Shown: positions 1-10,990, numbered from the stretch's first letter. The stretch is 64,000 nt of DNA from Shouchella rhizosphaerae (GCF_900142675.1 NZ_FRBS01000003.1:480674-544673); one strand, 5' to 3'. Notes: generated by a model not told the origin, from the letters alone. Numbers and translations are program-made.

Positions 1-103
1 GCGACCCGTTCATCCGGATGAGGGCAGAAAGCTCTGCCCGAGCACAGCAAGAAACAAGCTCAAGCTGTGTCAGTTCTTTTTTGGCATTCGCGGCAAAAGA
101 CAC
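1..103 (-). CDS. whiA: WhiA, N-terminal fragment (window edge)
   Basis: Only the first 34 codons lie in the window. They read [13 protein letters not shown] followed by a segment typical of the WhiA N-terminus. The start is GTG, preceded by a GGTGAG SD about 5 bases upstream. WhiA is a homing-endonuclease-fold DNA-binding protein involved in division and chromosome segregation in Bacillus (sporulation control in actinomycetes). It directly follows yvcK, the same order as in B. subtilis rapZ-yvcK-whiA, which supports the identification of such a short fragment. The gene continues beyond position 1. Confidence 0.85.
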   Translation of the reverse strand, partial: MSFAANAKKELTQLELVSCCARAELSALIRMNGS

Positions 104-127
104 GCCTCTCACCCTCTCTTTCATGAA

Positions 128-147
128 GGGCGGCATAAAAGCCGCCC
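128..147 (-). other. Stem-loop between yvcK and whiA
   Basis: Seven-base perfect arms (GGGCGGC/GCCGCCC) with a 6-base loop. It touches the last base of the yvcK stop codon and lies about 25 bases before the whiA start. There is no U-tract on the minus strand, so it looks like an intercistronic processing or stability hairpin rather than a full terminator. Confidence 0.55.
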
Positions 148-1133
148 TAACACCGGTTTCGTTCCCGATATGTCGGTTGTTGTTCCTTTTCTTCCAGCAA
201 ACTTATTAGTGCTTTTGACACCTTCATCGCATCATGGCGCAATTTTTGATTCGCCTCAAGGACAAAACGGCCTTTAATAGGCGTCACCCCCATTGATTCA
301 AGGACATCACTGTCGACGACAACCTGTTCTGCTTTTTCTAAGCGATAAAGAGAGCGGACGCTTTCAGAGATTGTCGTGCTGTTGACTAAGATGTACTCAA
401 CCAATTGGCCGCCGCAATGCTTAAACAGGCCTTGTAAATGGTCAGAAGCGCTGTATCCGTCTGTTTCCCCTGCCTGTGTCATCACATTGCAAATATATGC
501 TTTCTTCGCTTTAGAAGCAGCAATTGCTTCCTTAATGCCAGGGACAAGCAAATTTGGGACAATGCTCGTATAGAGGGAACCAGGGCCGAGTACAATTAAA
601 TCGGCTTCATGGAGGGCATCAAGCGTTTCAGGTAGAGGCGAGACATGTTCTGGAGACAAGTAAACGCGCTTAATCCCTTTAGCTGCAAGAGGGATGCTTG
701 ATTCTCCTGAGACAATTGAGCCATCGTGCATTTCCGCGTGAAGGACAATGCTCTCGTTTGCTGCTGGAAGCACACGCCCTCTCACATTCAATACTCGACT
801 TATCGCCGAAATCCCTTTTTGAAAATCGCCTGTAATGGATGTCATTCCTGCTAGCAGCAGATTTCCGAGTGAATGTCCGCTTAGCCCGTCTCCACTTGAA
901 AAACGGTGTTGAAACAGTTCTTCCACAAGCGGTTCCACTTCAGCAAGGGCCACAAGCACATTGCGCACATCCCCAGGCGGGGGAATATCGAGCTCTTTGC
1001 GAAGAATGCCGGAGCTACCGCCATCATCCGCAACAGTCACAATCGCAGTGATATCGACTGGAAACGTCTTCAGCCCGCGCAAAATCACGGAAAGCCCAGT
1101 TCCTCCTCCTATGACAACGACCTTCTTTTTCAT
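147..1133 (-). CDS. yvcK: YvcK/CofD-family protein (gluconeogenesis factor)
   Basis: This 328-residue protein starts [15 protein letters not shown], the glycine-rich nucleotide-binding loop of the YvcK/CofD family, followed by VADDGGSSG and HSLGNLLL, also family motifs. In B. subtilis, YvcK binds UDP-sugar, is needed for growth on gluconeogenic carbon sources and affects PBP1 placement and cell shape. It has no signal peptide and should be cytosolic. The ATG overlaps the rapZ stop by 4 bases (ATGA), so the two are translationally coupled. The length matches the family. Confidence 0.95.
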   Translation of the reverse strand: MKKKVVVIGGGTGLSVILRGLKTFPVDITAIVTVADDGGSSGILRKELDIPPPGDVRNVLVALAEVEPLVEELFQHRFSSGDGLSGHSLGNLLLAGMTSITGDFQKGISAISRVLNVRGRVLPAANESIVLHAEMHDGSIVSGESSIPLAAKGIKRVYLSPEHVSPLPETLDALHEADLIVLGPGSLYTSIVPNLLVPGIKEAIAASKAKKAYICNVMTQAGETDGYSASDHLQGLFKHCGGQLVEYILVNSTTISESVRSLYRLEKAEQVVVDSDVLESMGVTPIKGRFVLEANQKLRHDAMKVSKALISLLEEKEQQPTYRERNRC

Positions 1134-2020
1134 CGACTGTTCGCCTTCCGTTTGTTAATATCGCGGTGGCTCGTATACGCATCATATTTAGCTTCGTAAT
1201 GAGCACAAAAGTATTCAGCCAATGTCACTGAACGGTGCTGGCCGCCTGTACAGCCGATCCCGATGACAACTTGGCTTTTCCCTTCCCGTTTGTAATGGGG
1301 AAGCATAAAGTCAAATAAATCAGTCAGCTTCTCCACAAATTGTTTTGTTTCTTTCCATTTTAACACATAAGAGGACACTTCTGTCTGTAATCCCGTTTTT
1401 GGCCGCAAATCTTCAACGTAGTGCGGGTTCGGCAAAAAGCGGACATCAAATACTAGGTCGGCATCAATCGGAATGCCATATTTGAATCCAAATGAAACAA
1501 AATGGACAGCAAATGCTTGGCGGTCATTCCCAGCAAAACGCTGCATGATTTTTTCCCGTAGCTGGAGTGGCTTTAACTCTGTCGTATCAATGATTTGCTG
1601 AGCGCGCCCCTTTATTTCTTCAAGCAAATTCCGCTCTTTTTGAATGCCTTCGAGTGGCAAGCCCCCTTTGGCTAATGGGTGTGTACGCCTCGTTTCTTTA
1701 TAGCGCTGCACAAGCTTAGAATCTTTTGCATCTAAATACAAAATTTGGATTTTAAGTCTACTTGCCGGCGTTTCATTCAGTTCATCAATGGCTTTGAACA
1801 ATTCATCAAAAAAGGACTGCCCTCGTAAATCCATGACGAGCGCCACTTTTGTGACTTTATCGATGCCGCCCTCAATCAATTCAATAAACTTCGGCAGCAA
1901 GACTGGAGGCAAGTTGTCAATACAATAATAGCCTAAATCTTCAAAGCTTCGGACAGCAACGGATTTTCCAGCGCCAGACATACCGGTAATAATGACAATC
2001 TCGACTTCAGACTGGTTCAT
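1130..2020 (-). CDS. rapZ: RapZ/YvcJ nucleotide-binding protein
   Basis: A 296-residue P-loop protein with Walker A GMSGAGKS near residues 13-20 and the C-terminal RapZ signature [12 protein letters not shown] followed by VTLAEYF. YvcJ of B. subtilis hydrolyses ATP and GTP and affects competence. E. coli RapZ is an RNA adaptor for GlmZ decay, and whether RNA binding is conserved here cannot be read from sequence. It overlaps yvcI upstream and yvcK downstream by 4 bases each, so the three form one coupled operon. Confidence 0.95.
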   Translation of the reverse strand: MNQSEVEIVIITGMSGAGKSVAVRSFEDLGYYCIDNLPPVLLPKFIELIEGGIDKVTKVALVMDLRGQSFFDELFKAIDELNETPASRLKIQILYLDAKDSKLVQRYKETRRTHPLAKGGLPLEGIQKERNLLEEIKGRAQQIIDTTELKPLQLREKIMQRFAGNDRQAFAVHFVSFGFKYGIPIDADLVFDVRFLPNPHYVEDLRPKTGLQTEVSSYVLKWKETKQFVEKLTDLFDFMLPHYKREGKSQVVIGIGCTGGQHRSVTLAEYFCAHYEAKYDAYTSHRDINKRKANSR

Positions 2021-2514
2021 AGTGCTGCCCCTTTCTCTTGCATCGGTTTCGGATCAAGTCGATAATCAATCAGCTTAAAATCCTTTGTATAATAAAACGT
2101 TCCGTATAAAACGCCTTTTTGATTTAAAATGTGGTTAAAGACATGGTGGTCCCCTTCTGCCATTGGCAAATCCGCATGAGCATCACGCTTTTGCCAGACA
2201 AGCTTCCCTTCCGGAGACTGATCGAGCATCGTGCCTTCATAGCTGCTGGCAAGAAAGGAGAACATCATCCACTCATCTTCCATAGTTTGCCCCTCACCTA
2301 CAATGACCACCGTGGTCACTGCGCGCAATTCAGGGTCTTTAATGGATAGTCCTGTTTCTTCTCGAAATTCACGGACAACAGCTTCTTTAATCGTTTCGCC
2401 ATGCTCCATTTTTCCGCCTGGCGCTACCCACCAGCCACGGCTTGGCTTTTGAAGCATTAAACATTGATCCGCTGTTGCCAGTATACAATTGGTTATTCGC
2501 TGCAAGCCTCTCAC
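2017..2514 (-). CDS. yvcI: NUDIX hydrolase YvcI
   Basis: The full Nudix box is visible: GGKMEHGE, then REFREETGL, matching GX5EX7REUXEEXGU. This predicts hydrolysis of a nucleoside diphosphate linked to another group; the substrate is unknown. It is the first gene of the yvcI-rapZ-yvcK-whiA operon. The start is ambiguous. The GTG at 2514 has only a weak AGGA upstream. An in-frame TTG at 2505 (MQRITNCIL) has AGGTGA at good spacing and begins where relatives usually begin, so 2505 may be the true start. Confidence 0.9.
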   Translation of the reverse strand: MRGLQRITNCILATADQCLMLQKPSRGWWVAPGGKMEHGETIKEAVVREFREETGLSIKDPELRAVTTVVIVGEGQTMEDEWMMFSFLASSYEGTMLDQSPEGKLVWQKRDAHADLPMAEGDHHVFNHILNQKGVLYGTFYYTKDFKLIDYRLDPKPMQEKGAAL

Positions 2515-2533
2515 CTCGCGTTCCTCATTTTAT

Positions 2534-2562
2534 AGTATACAAGTAATTAAGGGAGGCGACAA
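2534..2562 (-). promoter_or_regulatory. Sigma-A promoter for yvcI-rapZ-yvcK-whiA
   Basis: TTGTCG, a 17-base spacer, then TATACT. The predicted transcript starts near 2527, only 13-22 bases ahead of the yvcI start candidates, which leaves a very short leader. Confidence 0.65.
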
Positions 2563-2591
2563 TGATGGCGCTTATTTTGTTCGGTTTAACC

Positions 2592-2618
2592 AAAAAAAAG
2601 GCGCAGAAGTCTGCGCCT
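2592..2618 (-). terminator. Rho-independent terminator after trxB
   Basis: Perfect 8-bp stem AGGCGCAG/CTGCGCCT with a 4-base loop, followed by eight T on the minus strand. It lies about 150 bases past the trxB stop, and the stretch between holds no convincing ORF. Confidence 0.9.
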
Positions 2619-2766
2619 AAATGAAGCTATATTTTAAAAAAGGGGGTCAATTACTGTTTCTATTATAAAGGAACCGTTATTTCAATTGCATTACAGCACC
2701 TTTAAAAGCTGATGACGGTTTACCCCTTTAAAGCAAATTCGTTCTTGTTCACTCTAAGAACTACGC

Positions 2767-3732
<966 letters not shown>

Positions 3733-3775
3733 CTACTCTTCAAGTTATCTGCTTCCATCGTAGCGAAAAAAACAG

Positions 3776-4825
3776 CTAACTGTCTAATGTTCTGCTCAAG
3801 AAGCCACGTTCGGCAAACAATGTAAACGAAATATCGTCTGATTGTTTGTTGGCCACCGCTTCCATTAACTGTTTCGAAGCTCCGTCGCCAAGATCTACCG
3901 CTTTTTTCAAATGTTCTAAAGCGGCTTTTTCATTGTGTTCATGGTAGGAAGCGACACCGTAACACCGCAAAAGGGCTGCTTCTTCATCAGCATCAATAGG
4001 AAAAGGCCGTGAAAGGACTTCTTTATAATTTCCAAGAGCACATAGCACTTGGACAAGGCGCGCAGCGTGACCTGAATCAAGAGGATAAACGCTTGCAAGC
4101 CGCTCACGGTACCATTTCGCTTCTTTAGTATAGCCCATTTCAAAGTAAAATAATGCGAGATTGCATAATGCCAACAAGTTGCCAGAATCCTTATCGAGCA
4201 CTTCCTGGCAAATGGCAAACGCTCTTTCGGTTTCACCGATGCAAAATAGCGCTTCGGCAAGATGATTTTGGGCAGCCCACAAACGAGGATGCTTGCTAAC
4301 GATTGACTCAAGCAACGGCACCGCCAGCTCTGCTTGCCCTTTTCGCAAAAAAAGCCATGCCTGTTCATGGTCGTCTAAAAATTGTTCCGAACTCGCTTCT
4401 TCCTCCATAAAAGGGTCATCTTCAAATAGCTCAAGCAATTCATGTGCTTCTTCGGCAAACTGCCCGTTTGGCTCTTTTTCTAGATAGAGACGCACATGCT
4501 TTTCGGCCTGATAAAAGTGGCCCATGTACACTTCATTATTGGCAATAAAAAAATGACAAACAGGCTGTTGACTGCCGGAACTTGCCAGCACGGATTGTAA
4601 GAGTTCATTCGACCTCCCATACTCACCAAGTTCAGACAGCACTGCAGCCAACTGTATTTTAAAAATCGGTTCAGAGGCAGTAAGCTTTACTGCCCGCTCT
4701 AGCAGTTTTGCAGCCCGATTTAAATGCTTTTTGTGAAAAGCTTGCAATCCCCTGTGAAAAAAATAATCCCCATTTTGGTAAAACGGAACGATGGTCCTTG
4801 AATCTTCTTTCGATTCGTCGCTCAT
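3776..4825 (-). CDS. yvcD: Tetratricopeptide-repeat protein YvcD
   Basis: The protein is about 349 residues and built from degenerate 34-residue TPR units, for example an RGLQAFHKKHLNRAAKLLE unit near the start, then AQNHLAEALFCIGETERAF and ALCNLALFYFEMGYTKEA. TPRs mediate protein-protein contacts; the partner is unknown. No signal peptide or membrane segment is seen. I place the start at the ATG at 4825, which has GGAGGG at 10 bases. An in-frame TTG at 4843 overlaps that SD and is unlikely. Its place directly before trxB matches B. subtilis yvcD. Confidence 0.85.
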   Translation of the reverse strand: MSDESKEDSRTIVPFYQNGDYFFHRGLQAFHKKHLNRAAKLLERAVKLTASEPIFKIQLAAVLSELGEYGRSNELLQSVLASSGSQQPVCHFFIANNEVYMGHFYQAEKHVRLYLEKEPNGQFAEEAHELLELFEDDPFMEEEASSEQFLDDHEQAWLFLRKGQAELAVPLLESIVSKHPRLWAAQNHLAEALFCIGETERAFAICQEVLDKDSGNLLALCNLALFYFEMGYTKEAKWYRERLASVYPLDSGHAARLVQVLCALGNYKEVLSRPFPIDADEEAALLRCYGVASYHEHNEKAALEHLKKAVDLGDGASKQLMEAVANKQSDDISFTLFAERGFLSRTLDS

Positions 4826-4865
4826 GTAAGCTTGTCCCTCCAAGCAAATGATCTATCTATCGTCA

Positions 4866-4894
4866 AGTATACACTAAACGTGATTTTCTGTAAG
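4866..4894 (-). promoter_or_regulatory. Sigma-A promoter for yvcD-trxB
   Basis: CTTACA, a 17-base spacer and TATACT, ending about 40 bases before the yvcD start. Confidence 0.6.
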
Positions 4895-5059
4895 GACAAC
4901 CGTTAAAAAAGTTGTTTTGAAAAAATTTTGTGCCCATTTCCTATCCGTTGCTTGAAAAATCGGAGGCTGCGTCCCGCTTTCGCCTTTCTTTTTAAGCATA
5001 ATGTTAAAGCGCGACTGCTTCCATCATTATAAAGCTCGCAAATAATGGGGCTGACAGAT

Positions 5060-5100
5060 AAAAAAGTGTGCCTCTTTAATCCGCGATTAAAGAGGCACAC
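5060..5100 (-). terminator. Terminator after the P450 gene
   Basis: A perfect 15-bp stem, left arm 5066-5080 and right arm 5086-5100, with a 5-base loop and a T6 run on the minus strand. It starts 2 bases past the P450 stop codon. The rest of 4895-5060 holds nothing I can assign. Confidence 0.95.
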
Positions 5101-5102
5101 GT

Positions 5103-6356
5103 TTATTGAAAGCGGACATTCGTCATCACAAAATGGCTATGGGGCAAAGCTGGCATTTCGTTAAATTGGAAACGTAAATCTTGTTCAGGCACAGTATAAT
5201 CGATTCGATTGACAAGAAAATCCAAACTTTCTTTCATAATCTCGATTGTGATCCATTCGCCTGCGCAACGATGGCCGACATTGCGGTCGCCTCCACCTTG
5301 AGGAATAAAGGCAAACGGGCTTTTGTTCCATGTCGCAAAGCGATCTGGCCGAAACTGTTCGGGATTGTCCCAAAGCTTTGGATGATGATTGGTCCCGTAT
5401 AAATCGAGAAGCACTAATGTGCCTTTCTTAAATGGGTAGCCATTCCACGTAAAATCCTTAATTGGCCGCGCAGGCACAAAAGGGAAAAATGGATAGAAGC
5501 GCCTGACTTCTTGGACAAAATGCTGTAATTTTTCTTCGTCTGATCCGAGCTTTTCCCGTTCTTGCGGGTGTTGATGGACAGCGAGTGCCGTGAAGCAAAT
5601 GTAGATGGAAATGGCCACAATGGGCCGGAGGATATTGATGATTTCAACAGCTGCTGTTTGCGCGTCCATCCATTCGCCATTTAATTCGCGGTGGAACGAC
5701 ATCGTATGCAATGTTTTTCCTTCTGCTGCTTGTCGCTTGCCCGTACGGACATCCTCTACAAGCTCTTTCACCCAACTTTCGGCTTTGCCCCGGCTGCGCC
5801 GCCCTTTCCAATGGGCTGGCCCGATCGCCGCTGGTGCTTCAATCATGGCGCGGAACCACTCCGCTTTGTCTTTCACTTCGTCTTCCTCAACGGGAATCCC
5901 AGCCCACTCGAACGCAGTCCGGCACATTACTTCTTGTGCTTCTTCATACAAAACAACTTTTGATTGGTTCTGCCATCTTTGAGCGGCTCGTTCCCATTGT
6001 TTTGAAGCAATAGCGCGAATGTCTTTTAGCGTTTCTTTCGACATGAGCGACATAAACATCGCTTTTCGATGATGGTGTGCTTCCCCATCAAGCGCTTGAA
6101 CGCCGCCTTTGCCAAATAGCGTTTTTAAAACCCGTTTTGGGGCCGCGCCTGCTCGCTTAAATTTTTCATTATCATAAAACAGTTCGGCTGCTTCCTCCCC
6201 ACGTATACAAATCGCTTCTTGCCCTAGCAAGCGTGTTTTAAAAAGATCCGATTGAAATGCTTGGGCTCGGTTTGTGCCATATAAATACCCTTCTCGGAGT
6301 ACGGCTACACTGTTATCTATCCCTGCTTCTTTTGGGATTTCCTTTTCACTGGCCAC
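5103..6356 (-). CDS. CYP152-family fatty-acid peroxygenase (P450)
   Basis: The 417-residue protein matches the P450-BSbeta (YbdT, CYP152) layout. The heme-thiolate loop is GHRCAGE with Cys364. The substrate-carboxylate Arg-Pro pair that replaces the usual P450 acid-alcohol pair is visible as R244-P245 in NILRPIVAIS. Family members use H2O2 to hydroxylate long-chain fatty acids at alpha/beta carbons or decarboxylate them, without a reductase partner, and no redox partner is encoded nearby. The start is GTG with a strong AAAGGAG. It is monocistronic, with its own terminator, in a region that is variable between Bacillaceae. Whether it hydroxylates or decarboxylates cannot be decided from these residues. 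Confidence 0.93.
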   Translation of the reverse strand: MASEKEIPKEAGIDNSVAVLREGYLYGTNRAQAFQSDLFKTRLLGQEAICIRGEEAAELFYDNEKFKRAGAAPKRVLKTLFGKGGVQALDGEAHHHRKAMFMSLMSKETLKDIRAIASKQWERAAQRWQNQSKVVLYEEAQEVMCRTAFEWAGIPVEEDEVKDKAEWFRAMIEAPAAIGPAHWKGRRSRGKAESWVKELVEDVRTGKRQAAEGKTLHTMSFHRELNGEWMDAQTAAVEIINILRPIVAISIYICFTALAVHQHPQEREKLGSDEEKLQHFVQEVRRFYPFFPFVPARPIKDFTWNGYPFKKGTLVLLDLYGTNHHPKLWDNPEQFRPDRFATWNKSPFAFIPQGGGDRNVGHRCAGEWITIEIMKESLDFLVNRIDYTVPEQDLRFQFNEMPALPHSHFVMTNVRFQ

Positions 6357-6546
6357 TGTTACCTTCTCCTTTCATACGTAGGTTCGTTAACGATCTAGCA
6401 AGCACATTCGCCTGCTAACTTATGCTCTACCACCAGTGTAGCCGTTCTCCTTCCGTTTAAAACGTAAAAGGCATTCGCGTTCCGTGAGAACTGTTTCCGC
6501 TTTCGTGCGCAGCCAATAGGGAGTGCTTTGAGCTATGAGAACCTCT

Positions 6547-6732
6547 CTATGCCTGGGCCTCCACATCCTCTTTTTGCGATGCCATTATAAAAATCATAGC
6601 AAGAATACAAGCGAGCCCTCCCCATTGAAAAACACCGAACGGTTCACGGAGCCAAATGACCATCGTCACTACCGCAGCTAATGGTTCGGCACTTCCAAGC
6701 AGACTCGTTTCTTTCGGAGAAAGGGTATTCAC
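6547..6732 (-). pseudogene. Remnant of an EamA/DMT permease (C-terminus only)
   Basis: The frame reads [19 protein letters not shown], then a hydrophobic segment, WLREPFG and a last hydrophobic helix. This is the final two helices of a drug/metabolite transporter. A TAA lies in frame three codons before the first possible start, and no sequence for the other eight helices is present up to the GNAT gene at 6831. The 61 codons therefore look like the tail left after a deletion. No convincing SD precedes the GTG at 6732. It is unlikely to be functional. Confidence 0.75.
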
Positions 6733-6830
6733 CGAAACTTAAGGATTTCATTGATTAAGAGTGGACGCTAGCCAGCTTTTACTGAATAAAGCCAACAATC
6801 CCAGTTTAATCTATTAAAACATCGCTATTC

Positions 6831-7583
6831 TCAGCTTTTGACTCGGTACCAGTATGTATACATTTCTTCAAAGCCAAGCTTCGTATAGAGTGCGAGGGCT
6901 GGCTTATTTTCACGAACCACTTGCAAGTAAGCAAAGGCTGCCCCATTTTCTTTTCCCCAATGAAGCAAATGTTGGATCAGCTGCGTCCCATATCCTTGTT
7001 TTTGTTCCTTCTTCTTTGTCACAATATCAAATAACCCGATGTACTCGTCCTCAAGAACGCCTAACCCGCAAGCACAAGGGATCCCGTCTTTGTCCGTTAT
7101 AAGCATGTAGCACGTCTCGGTGGCAATGTTGTCAAACATTTGTTTTAATGTCTGCTGGTCTGCTTCGCAAACATGATTCCAACGACAATAATGATCAAAC
7201 CATTTTCGGTCTTGTCTGGGGCAAATCTCAACATAAGCTTCTGGCTTTTCGCCGATTTGTGATAAAGACAAGATTTGCACACTCGTCTCCCCTACATAAT
7301 CATACCCCTTTGCATGAAGAGAACGATCCAACTCGCCTGGAAAAGCAGCCGCTGTCAGTTTATAAACGGCGGGCAAATGTTGCTTACGGTACATTTGTTC
7401 ACAAGCCTCTATTTTCCTATCAAGCTCCTCACAGGAAGGATAGAGCGGGTTAATCGAGTTCGCTCTTTTTGTATAACCATTGGCAAAGCGCAAAATCCAT
7501 CCGTCCTGCTGCACTGTCTTCAGGGCAGGCTGTGCATTCATGGATAACGCTTCTATTTTTCGAATGAGCGCTATGTCAGACAT
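6831..7583 (-). CDS. GNAT-family N-acetyltransferase
   Basis: A 250-residue protein whose C-terminal half holds the GNAT acetyl-CoA motif QKQGYGTQLIQHLL (near residues 193-206), followed by AYLQVVRENKPALALYTKLGFEE, the classic motif-B region. The N-terminal half resembles the extended domain of Bacillus YobR-like or double-GNAT proteins, but I cannot name an orthologue or a substrate. An SD (GGGGGAAG) precedes the ATG. It stands alone, after the his operon terminator and beside the permease remnant. Confidence 0.85.
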   Translation of the reverse strand: MSDIALIRKIEALSMNAQPALKTVQQDGWILRFANGYTKRANSINPLYPSCEELDRKIEACEQMYRKQHLPAVYKLTAAAFPGELDRSLHAKGYDYVGETSVQILSLSQIGEKPEAYVEICPRQDRKWFDHYCRWNHVCEADQQTLKQMFDNIATETCYMLITDKDGIPCACGLGVLEDEYIGLFDIVTKKKEQKQGYGTQLIQHLLHWGKENGAAFAYLQVVRENKPALALYTKLGFEEMYTYWYRVKS

Positions 7584-7633
7584 TTGTCTTCCCCCTTTTT
7601 GCTTTCCTTCTTATAAAGGTTAAAGTTTCCTCT

Positions 7634-7672
7634 AAAAAACAGCAACCTGGTTACTTAGGTTGCTGTTTTTTT
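7634..7672. terminator. Bidirectional terminator after the his operon
   Basis: An 11-bp perfect stem AACAGCAACCT/AGGTTGCTGTT with an 8-base loop, flanked by an A-run on the left and a T-run on the right, so it can work on either strand. On the minus strand it ends the his operon just past hisI. Confidence 0.9.
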
Positions 7673-7680
7673 ACATGCTC

Positions 7681-8301
7681 TTATGATTGGTGGCGCGCTT
7701 TCAACGTTTCCAGTACTTTATCCAAAGGAAGCTTTTGTTCCTGTAAGAGAACGAGGACGTGGTAAAACAAGTCTGCTACTTCCCAACGCAGCTCTTCGGG
7801 GTCGCGGTTTTTCGCGGCAATGATTACTTCTCCTGCCTCTTCGCCGACTTTTTTCAAGATTTTATCGACACCTTCTGTAAACAAATAGGTTGTATACGCC
7901 CCTTCTGGCATTTCTGCCTCCCGCTTTGCAATCGTTTCTTCAAGGTCGTTTAAAATTTGAAAGCGATCGCCTTCCACCTTGCTAGTACTGCCAGTTAGCG
8001 ACTGTGAAAAACAACTATATGCCCCTGTATGGCAAGCAGGCCCTTTCGGTTCCACAAGTACAAGTACAGCGTCTTGGTCACAGTCATAGCGGACGTCAAC
8101 AACATGTTGTGTATTGCCTGATGTTTCGCCTTTATGCCAAAGCTGTTGGCGTGATCGGCTGTAAAACCATGTTTCTTTCGTTTCCATTGTTTTTTGCAGC
8201 GATTCTTCATTCATATAAGCAAGCGTTAGCACCGTTTTGCTATTTGCATCTTGGACGATTGCTGGGACGAGCCCGTCTTTATCAAAGCGGATTGGTTTCA
8301 T
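7681..8301 (-). CDS. hisI: Bifunctional phosphoribosyl-AMP cyclohydrolase / phosphoribosyl-ATP pyrophosphatase
   Basis: Two domains are fused. Residues about 1-110 are HisI (DCDQDAVL, then CHTGAYSCF, the metal-binding residues). Residues about 115-206 are HisE, a MazG-like all-alpha fold with [15 protein letters not shown]. It carries out steps 2 and 3 of histidine synthesis. The ATG at 8301 overlaps the hisF stop (ATGA) and has AGGTGA upstream; a GTG at 8310 in frame is a less likely start. It is the last gene of the operon. Confidence 0.95.
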
Positions 8302-9056
8302 CGGATGCACTCACCTTCTTCCCGTAAACGGGCTTTTACTTCTTGAATCGACGTTTCTTTGTAATGGAAAATCGATGCCGCGAGGGCTGCATCTGCGTAA
8401 TTGTATTTGAACACGTCAACAAAATCGTTTGCCGCTCCAGCTCCACCAGAGGCAATTACGGGCACTGTCGCTACTTCATTGATCGCTTTTAATAATGGCA
8501 AATCAAACCCTGTCTTCGCTCCATCTTGATCCATGCTAGTTACGAGTAGTTCGCCGGCCCCTAAGCGGACAGCCTCCTTGGCCCAATCGGTTGCTAACCA
8601 GTTCGTCTGTTTGCGGCCACCATGTGTATACACGCGCCACGTGCCAAGCGCCTGATCAAATTTTGCGTCAATCGCAACAACGATGCATTGTGAGCCAAAA
8701 TAATCAGCGCCTTCGCGAATAAATGCCGGGCGAAGCAGAGCGGCTGTGTTAATGGACACTTTGTCTGCGCCGGCACGCAAAATGCGGCGAATGTCAGCGA
8801 GCGTGTTAATGCCTCCGCCAACGGTAAAAGGAATTGCCAGCGTTGCAGCGACTTCGCGGACCACGTCAACCATTGTTTCCCGCCCTTCATGGGAAGCAGA
8901 AATATCAAGAAACACAAGCTCGTCTGCGCCTTCTTTGTCGTAAAAAGCAGCGAGTTCGACTGGATCGCCAGCATCGCGCAAGGAGAGGAATTGCGTCCCT
9001 TTCACAACGCGGCCTTCTTTCACGTCTAGGCATGGAATAATTCGTTTTGCTAGCAT
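8298..9056 (-). CDS. hisF: Imidazole glycerol phosphate synthase, cyclase subunit
   Basis: 252 residues from [20 protein letters not shown], the standard HisF N-terminus with the catalytic Asp in CLDVK. The second conserved Asp is in [11 protein letters not shown], and phosphate-binding glycines are visible. It is a TIM barrel that works with HisH to form IGP and AICAR. The frame stays open for another 58 codons upstream, but the ATG at 9056 overlaps the hisA stop (TAATG) and gives exactly the family length, so the longer form is rejected. Confidence 0.97.
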
Positions 9057-9778
9057 TACAGCTCTCCTTCCGCCAACGCTTCCTCTAAAGTGAACCGCTT
9101 CGTGTACAGCGCTTTGCCGACAATAGCACCAGCAAGAGAAGCAGCTCGCAATTGTGCCAAATCGGCAATGCTGCTTACCCCTCCAGAGGCAATCACATTG
9201 GCATTCGCTGCCTTGGAAAGAGCAACGCACGCTTCGATATTCGGTCCTGTGAGCATGCCGTCGCGGGCAATATCGGTAAAAATGAACGTTTTGGCGCCAA
9301 AGCGGGCCATTTCAGCAGCAAGGTCTTCCGCTTTGACGTGTGACGTTTCAAGCCATCCTTCTGTAGCTACATATCCATCACGAGCATCAATCCCGATCGC
9401 CATTTGTTCTCCATACTTGGCAAGCATTTGTTTCGTAAAATCAGGCTGGTAAACGGCGACACTGCCAAGGACGACACGGGCGACGCCTCCGTTTATATAG
9501 CGGTCGATATCTTGTTCGGTGCGAATTCCTCCCCCAACCTGAACGGGGACGTCTAACTTTTGGGCGATCGTCAAAATCGCTTCATCGTTCACAGGCCTTT
9601 TGGCTTTTGCCCCGTCTAGATCAACGACATGTACCCACTTCGCGCCTGCGTCTTGAAATGATTTCGCCATTTTATAAGGCGATTCTCCATATATTGTCTC
9701 TTTGTTATAATCGCCTTGTTCGAGGCGCACGCATTTTCCAGCACGGATATCAATTGCCGGATAGATCGTATAGCTCAT
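9056..9778 (-). CDS. hisA: ProFAR isomerase
   Basis: 240 residues, a TIM barrel with catalytic Asp in [14 protein letters not shown] and the second in [10 protein letters not shown]. Two phosphate sites are visible, GGIRT and GGVSS. It converts ProFAR to PRFAR, the HisF/HisH substrate. It sits one base after hisH and shares TAATG with hisF. Confidence 0.97.
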
Positions 9779-9779
9779 C

Positions 9780-10403
9780 TCAATTTCCCTCCACTAGTTG
9801 GCCAAAGCGTTTCAGCAGTGCCATGCCGACAGTGCTGCTTTTTTCGGGATGAAACTGCATGCCATACACTTGCCCTTTTTGCACAATAGCAGGGACACTT
9901 TGGTAATAATCACTGCTTGCAACGACGATGTCCGTTTCTGTACGGACGACATAAGAATGGACAAAATACACGTAGCCGTCAGGAACACCTTCTGTCAGTG
10001 GTGTGGGCCTATGGAATTCAAGCTTATTCCATCCCATATGCGGTACTTTGTAGGCGTGCCCCTCTGCCGTCGTTCCAGAAAAACGTTCGACGCGTCCAGG
10101 CAAGTAACCAAGGCCTGCTGTTGGTTGATGTTCGTTGCTTGATTCAAACAGGAGTTGCATCCCCAGGCAAATGCCGAGTAATGGTTTGTTTTCCGCTACC
10201 CAGTTGTCTAAAAAAGGCTGGACGTTTGTTTGTGTAAGAATATTCATTGCATCAGGAAAAGCGCCGACACCAGGGAGGATCAACGCCTTGGCTTTTGCCA
10301 ATTCTTCCCCGTCGCTGCTAATAAAATAGGGGATCGCTAACCTTTCAAGCGCTTTAGAGACCGAATGGAGATTGCCCATCCCGTAGTCAATGATGCCAAT
10401 CAT
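9780..10403 (-). CDS. hisH: Imidazole glycerol phosphate synthase, glutaminase subunit
   Basis: A 207-residue class I glutamine amidotransferase. The nucleophile Cys lies in GICLGMQLL, and the His-Glu pair lies in GMQFHPEKS near the C-terminus. It supplies ammonia to HisF. The ATG overlaps the hisB stop by one base. Confidence 0.97.
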   Translation of the reverse strand: MIGIIDYGMGNLHSVSKALERLAIPYFISSDGEELAKAKALILPGVGAFPDAMNILTQTNVQPFLDNWVAENKPLLGICLGMQLLFESSNEHQPTAGLGYLPGRVERFSGTTAEGHAYKVPHMGWNKLEFHRPTPLTEGVPDGYVYFVHSYVVRTETDIVVASSDYYQSVPAIVQKGQVYGMQFHPEKSSTVGMALLKRFGQLVEGN

Positions 10404-10990
10404 TAAAGCAGCCCCTTCGTTGATAATATCCCTTTAATTCGTGGATCAATTGCCGTTGCTTCATCCAAAGCACGTGCGCACGCTTTAAAAATCGCTTCAA
10501 TGATATGGTGTGTATTGTGTCCGTAGTGGACAATAATATGGAGATTCATGCGCGCTTCTAACGCCAATTTCCAAAAAAATTCATGGACAAGTTCGGTATC
10601 AAATGTGCCGACCTTCTGGCTCGGAAAGTCAGCCCTAAATTCCAAATGGGGCCTGTTGCTCAAATCGACAACCACTTGGGCAAGCGTCTCATCCATCGGC
10701 ACAAACGCGTTTCCATAACGTTTAATGCCCTCCTTCGTTCCAAGTGCTTCTTTTACAGCTTGACCGATGCAAATGCCAAGATCTTCAGTCGTATGATGAG
10801 CATCGACTTCAATATCGCCACTAGCCTTGACAAACAAATCAAATTGGCCATGCTTGGCAAACAAATCGAGCATATGCTCCATAAAAGGTACGCCTGTTTC
10901 GATATCTGCTTTTCCTTCGCCGTCGAGGTTGAGCCGCAACGAAATGTCCGTTTCTCCTGTCGTCCTTGTTAATTCATAGCTACGAGCCAT
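10403..10990 (-). CDS. hisB: Imidazoleglycerol-phosphate dehydratase
   Basis: 195 residues with the duplicated metal-binding motifs [11 protein letters not shown] and [12 protein letters not shown], plus [13 protein letters not shown]. It catalyses step 6 (dehydration of IGP). It is monofunctional, with no fused phosphatase domain, as in other Bacillota. The ATG at 10990 is formed within the hisD stop (TGATG). Confidence 0.97.
   Translation of the reverse strand: MARSYELTRTTGETDISLRLNLDGEGKADIETGVPFMEHMLDLFAKHGQFDLFVKASGDIEVDAHHTTEDLGICIGQAVKEALGTKEGIKRYGNAFVPMDETLAQVVVDLSNRPHLEFRADFPSQKVGTFDTELVHEFFWKLALEARMNLHIIVHYGHNTHHIIEAIFKACARALDEATAIDPRIKGILSTKGLL

Noticed and set aside
2564..2626. 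Plus-strand 19-codon frame with a good SD (AAGGGAGG)
   Set aside because: The SD is the complement of the yvcI promoter spacer and the frame runs through the trxB terminator; probably chance.
4903..5100. 65-codon minus-strand frame after the P450 gene
   Set aside because: It begins inside the terminator stem, lacks an SD and shows no domain.
8298..9230. Longer hisF with a 58-residue Cys-rich N-terminal extension
   Set aside because: The extension is the out-of-frame hisA 3' end; the family start is at 9056.
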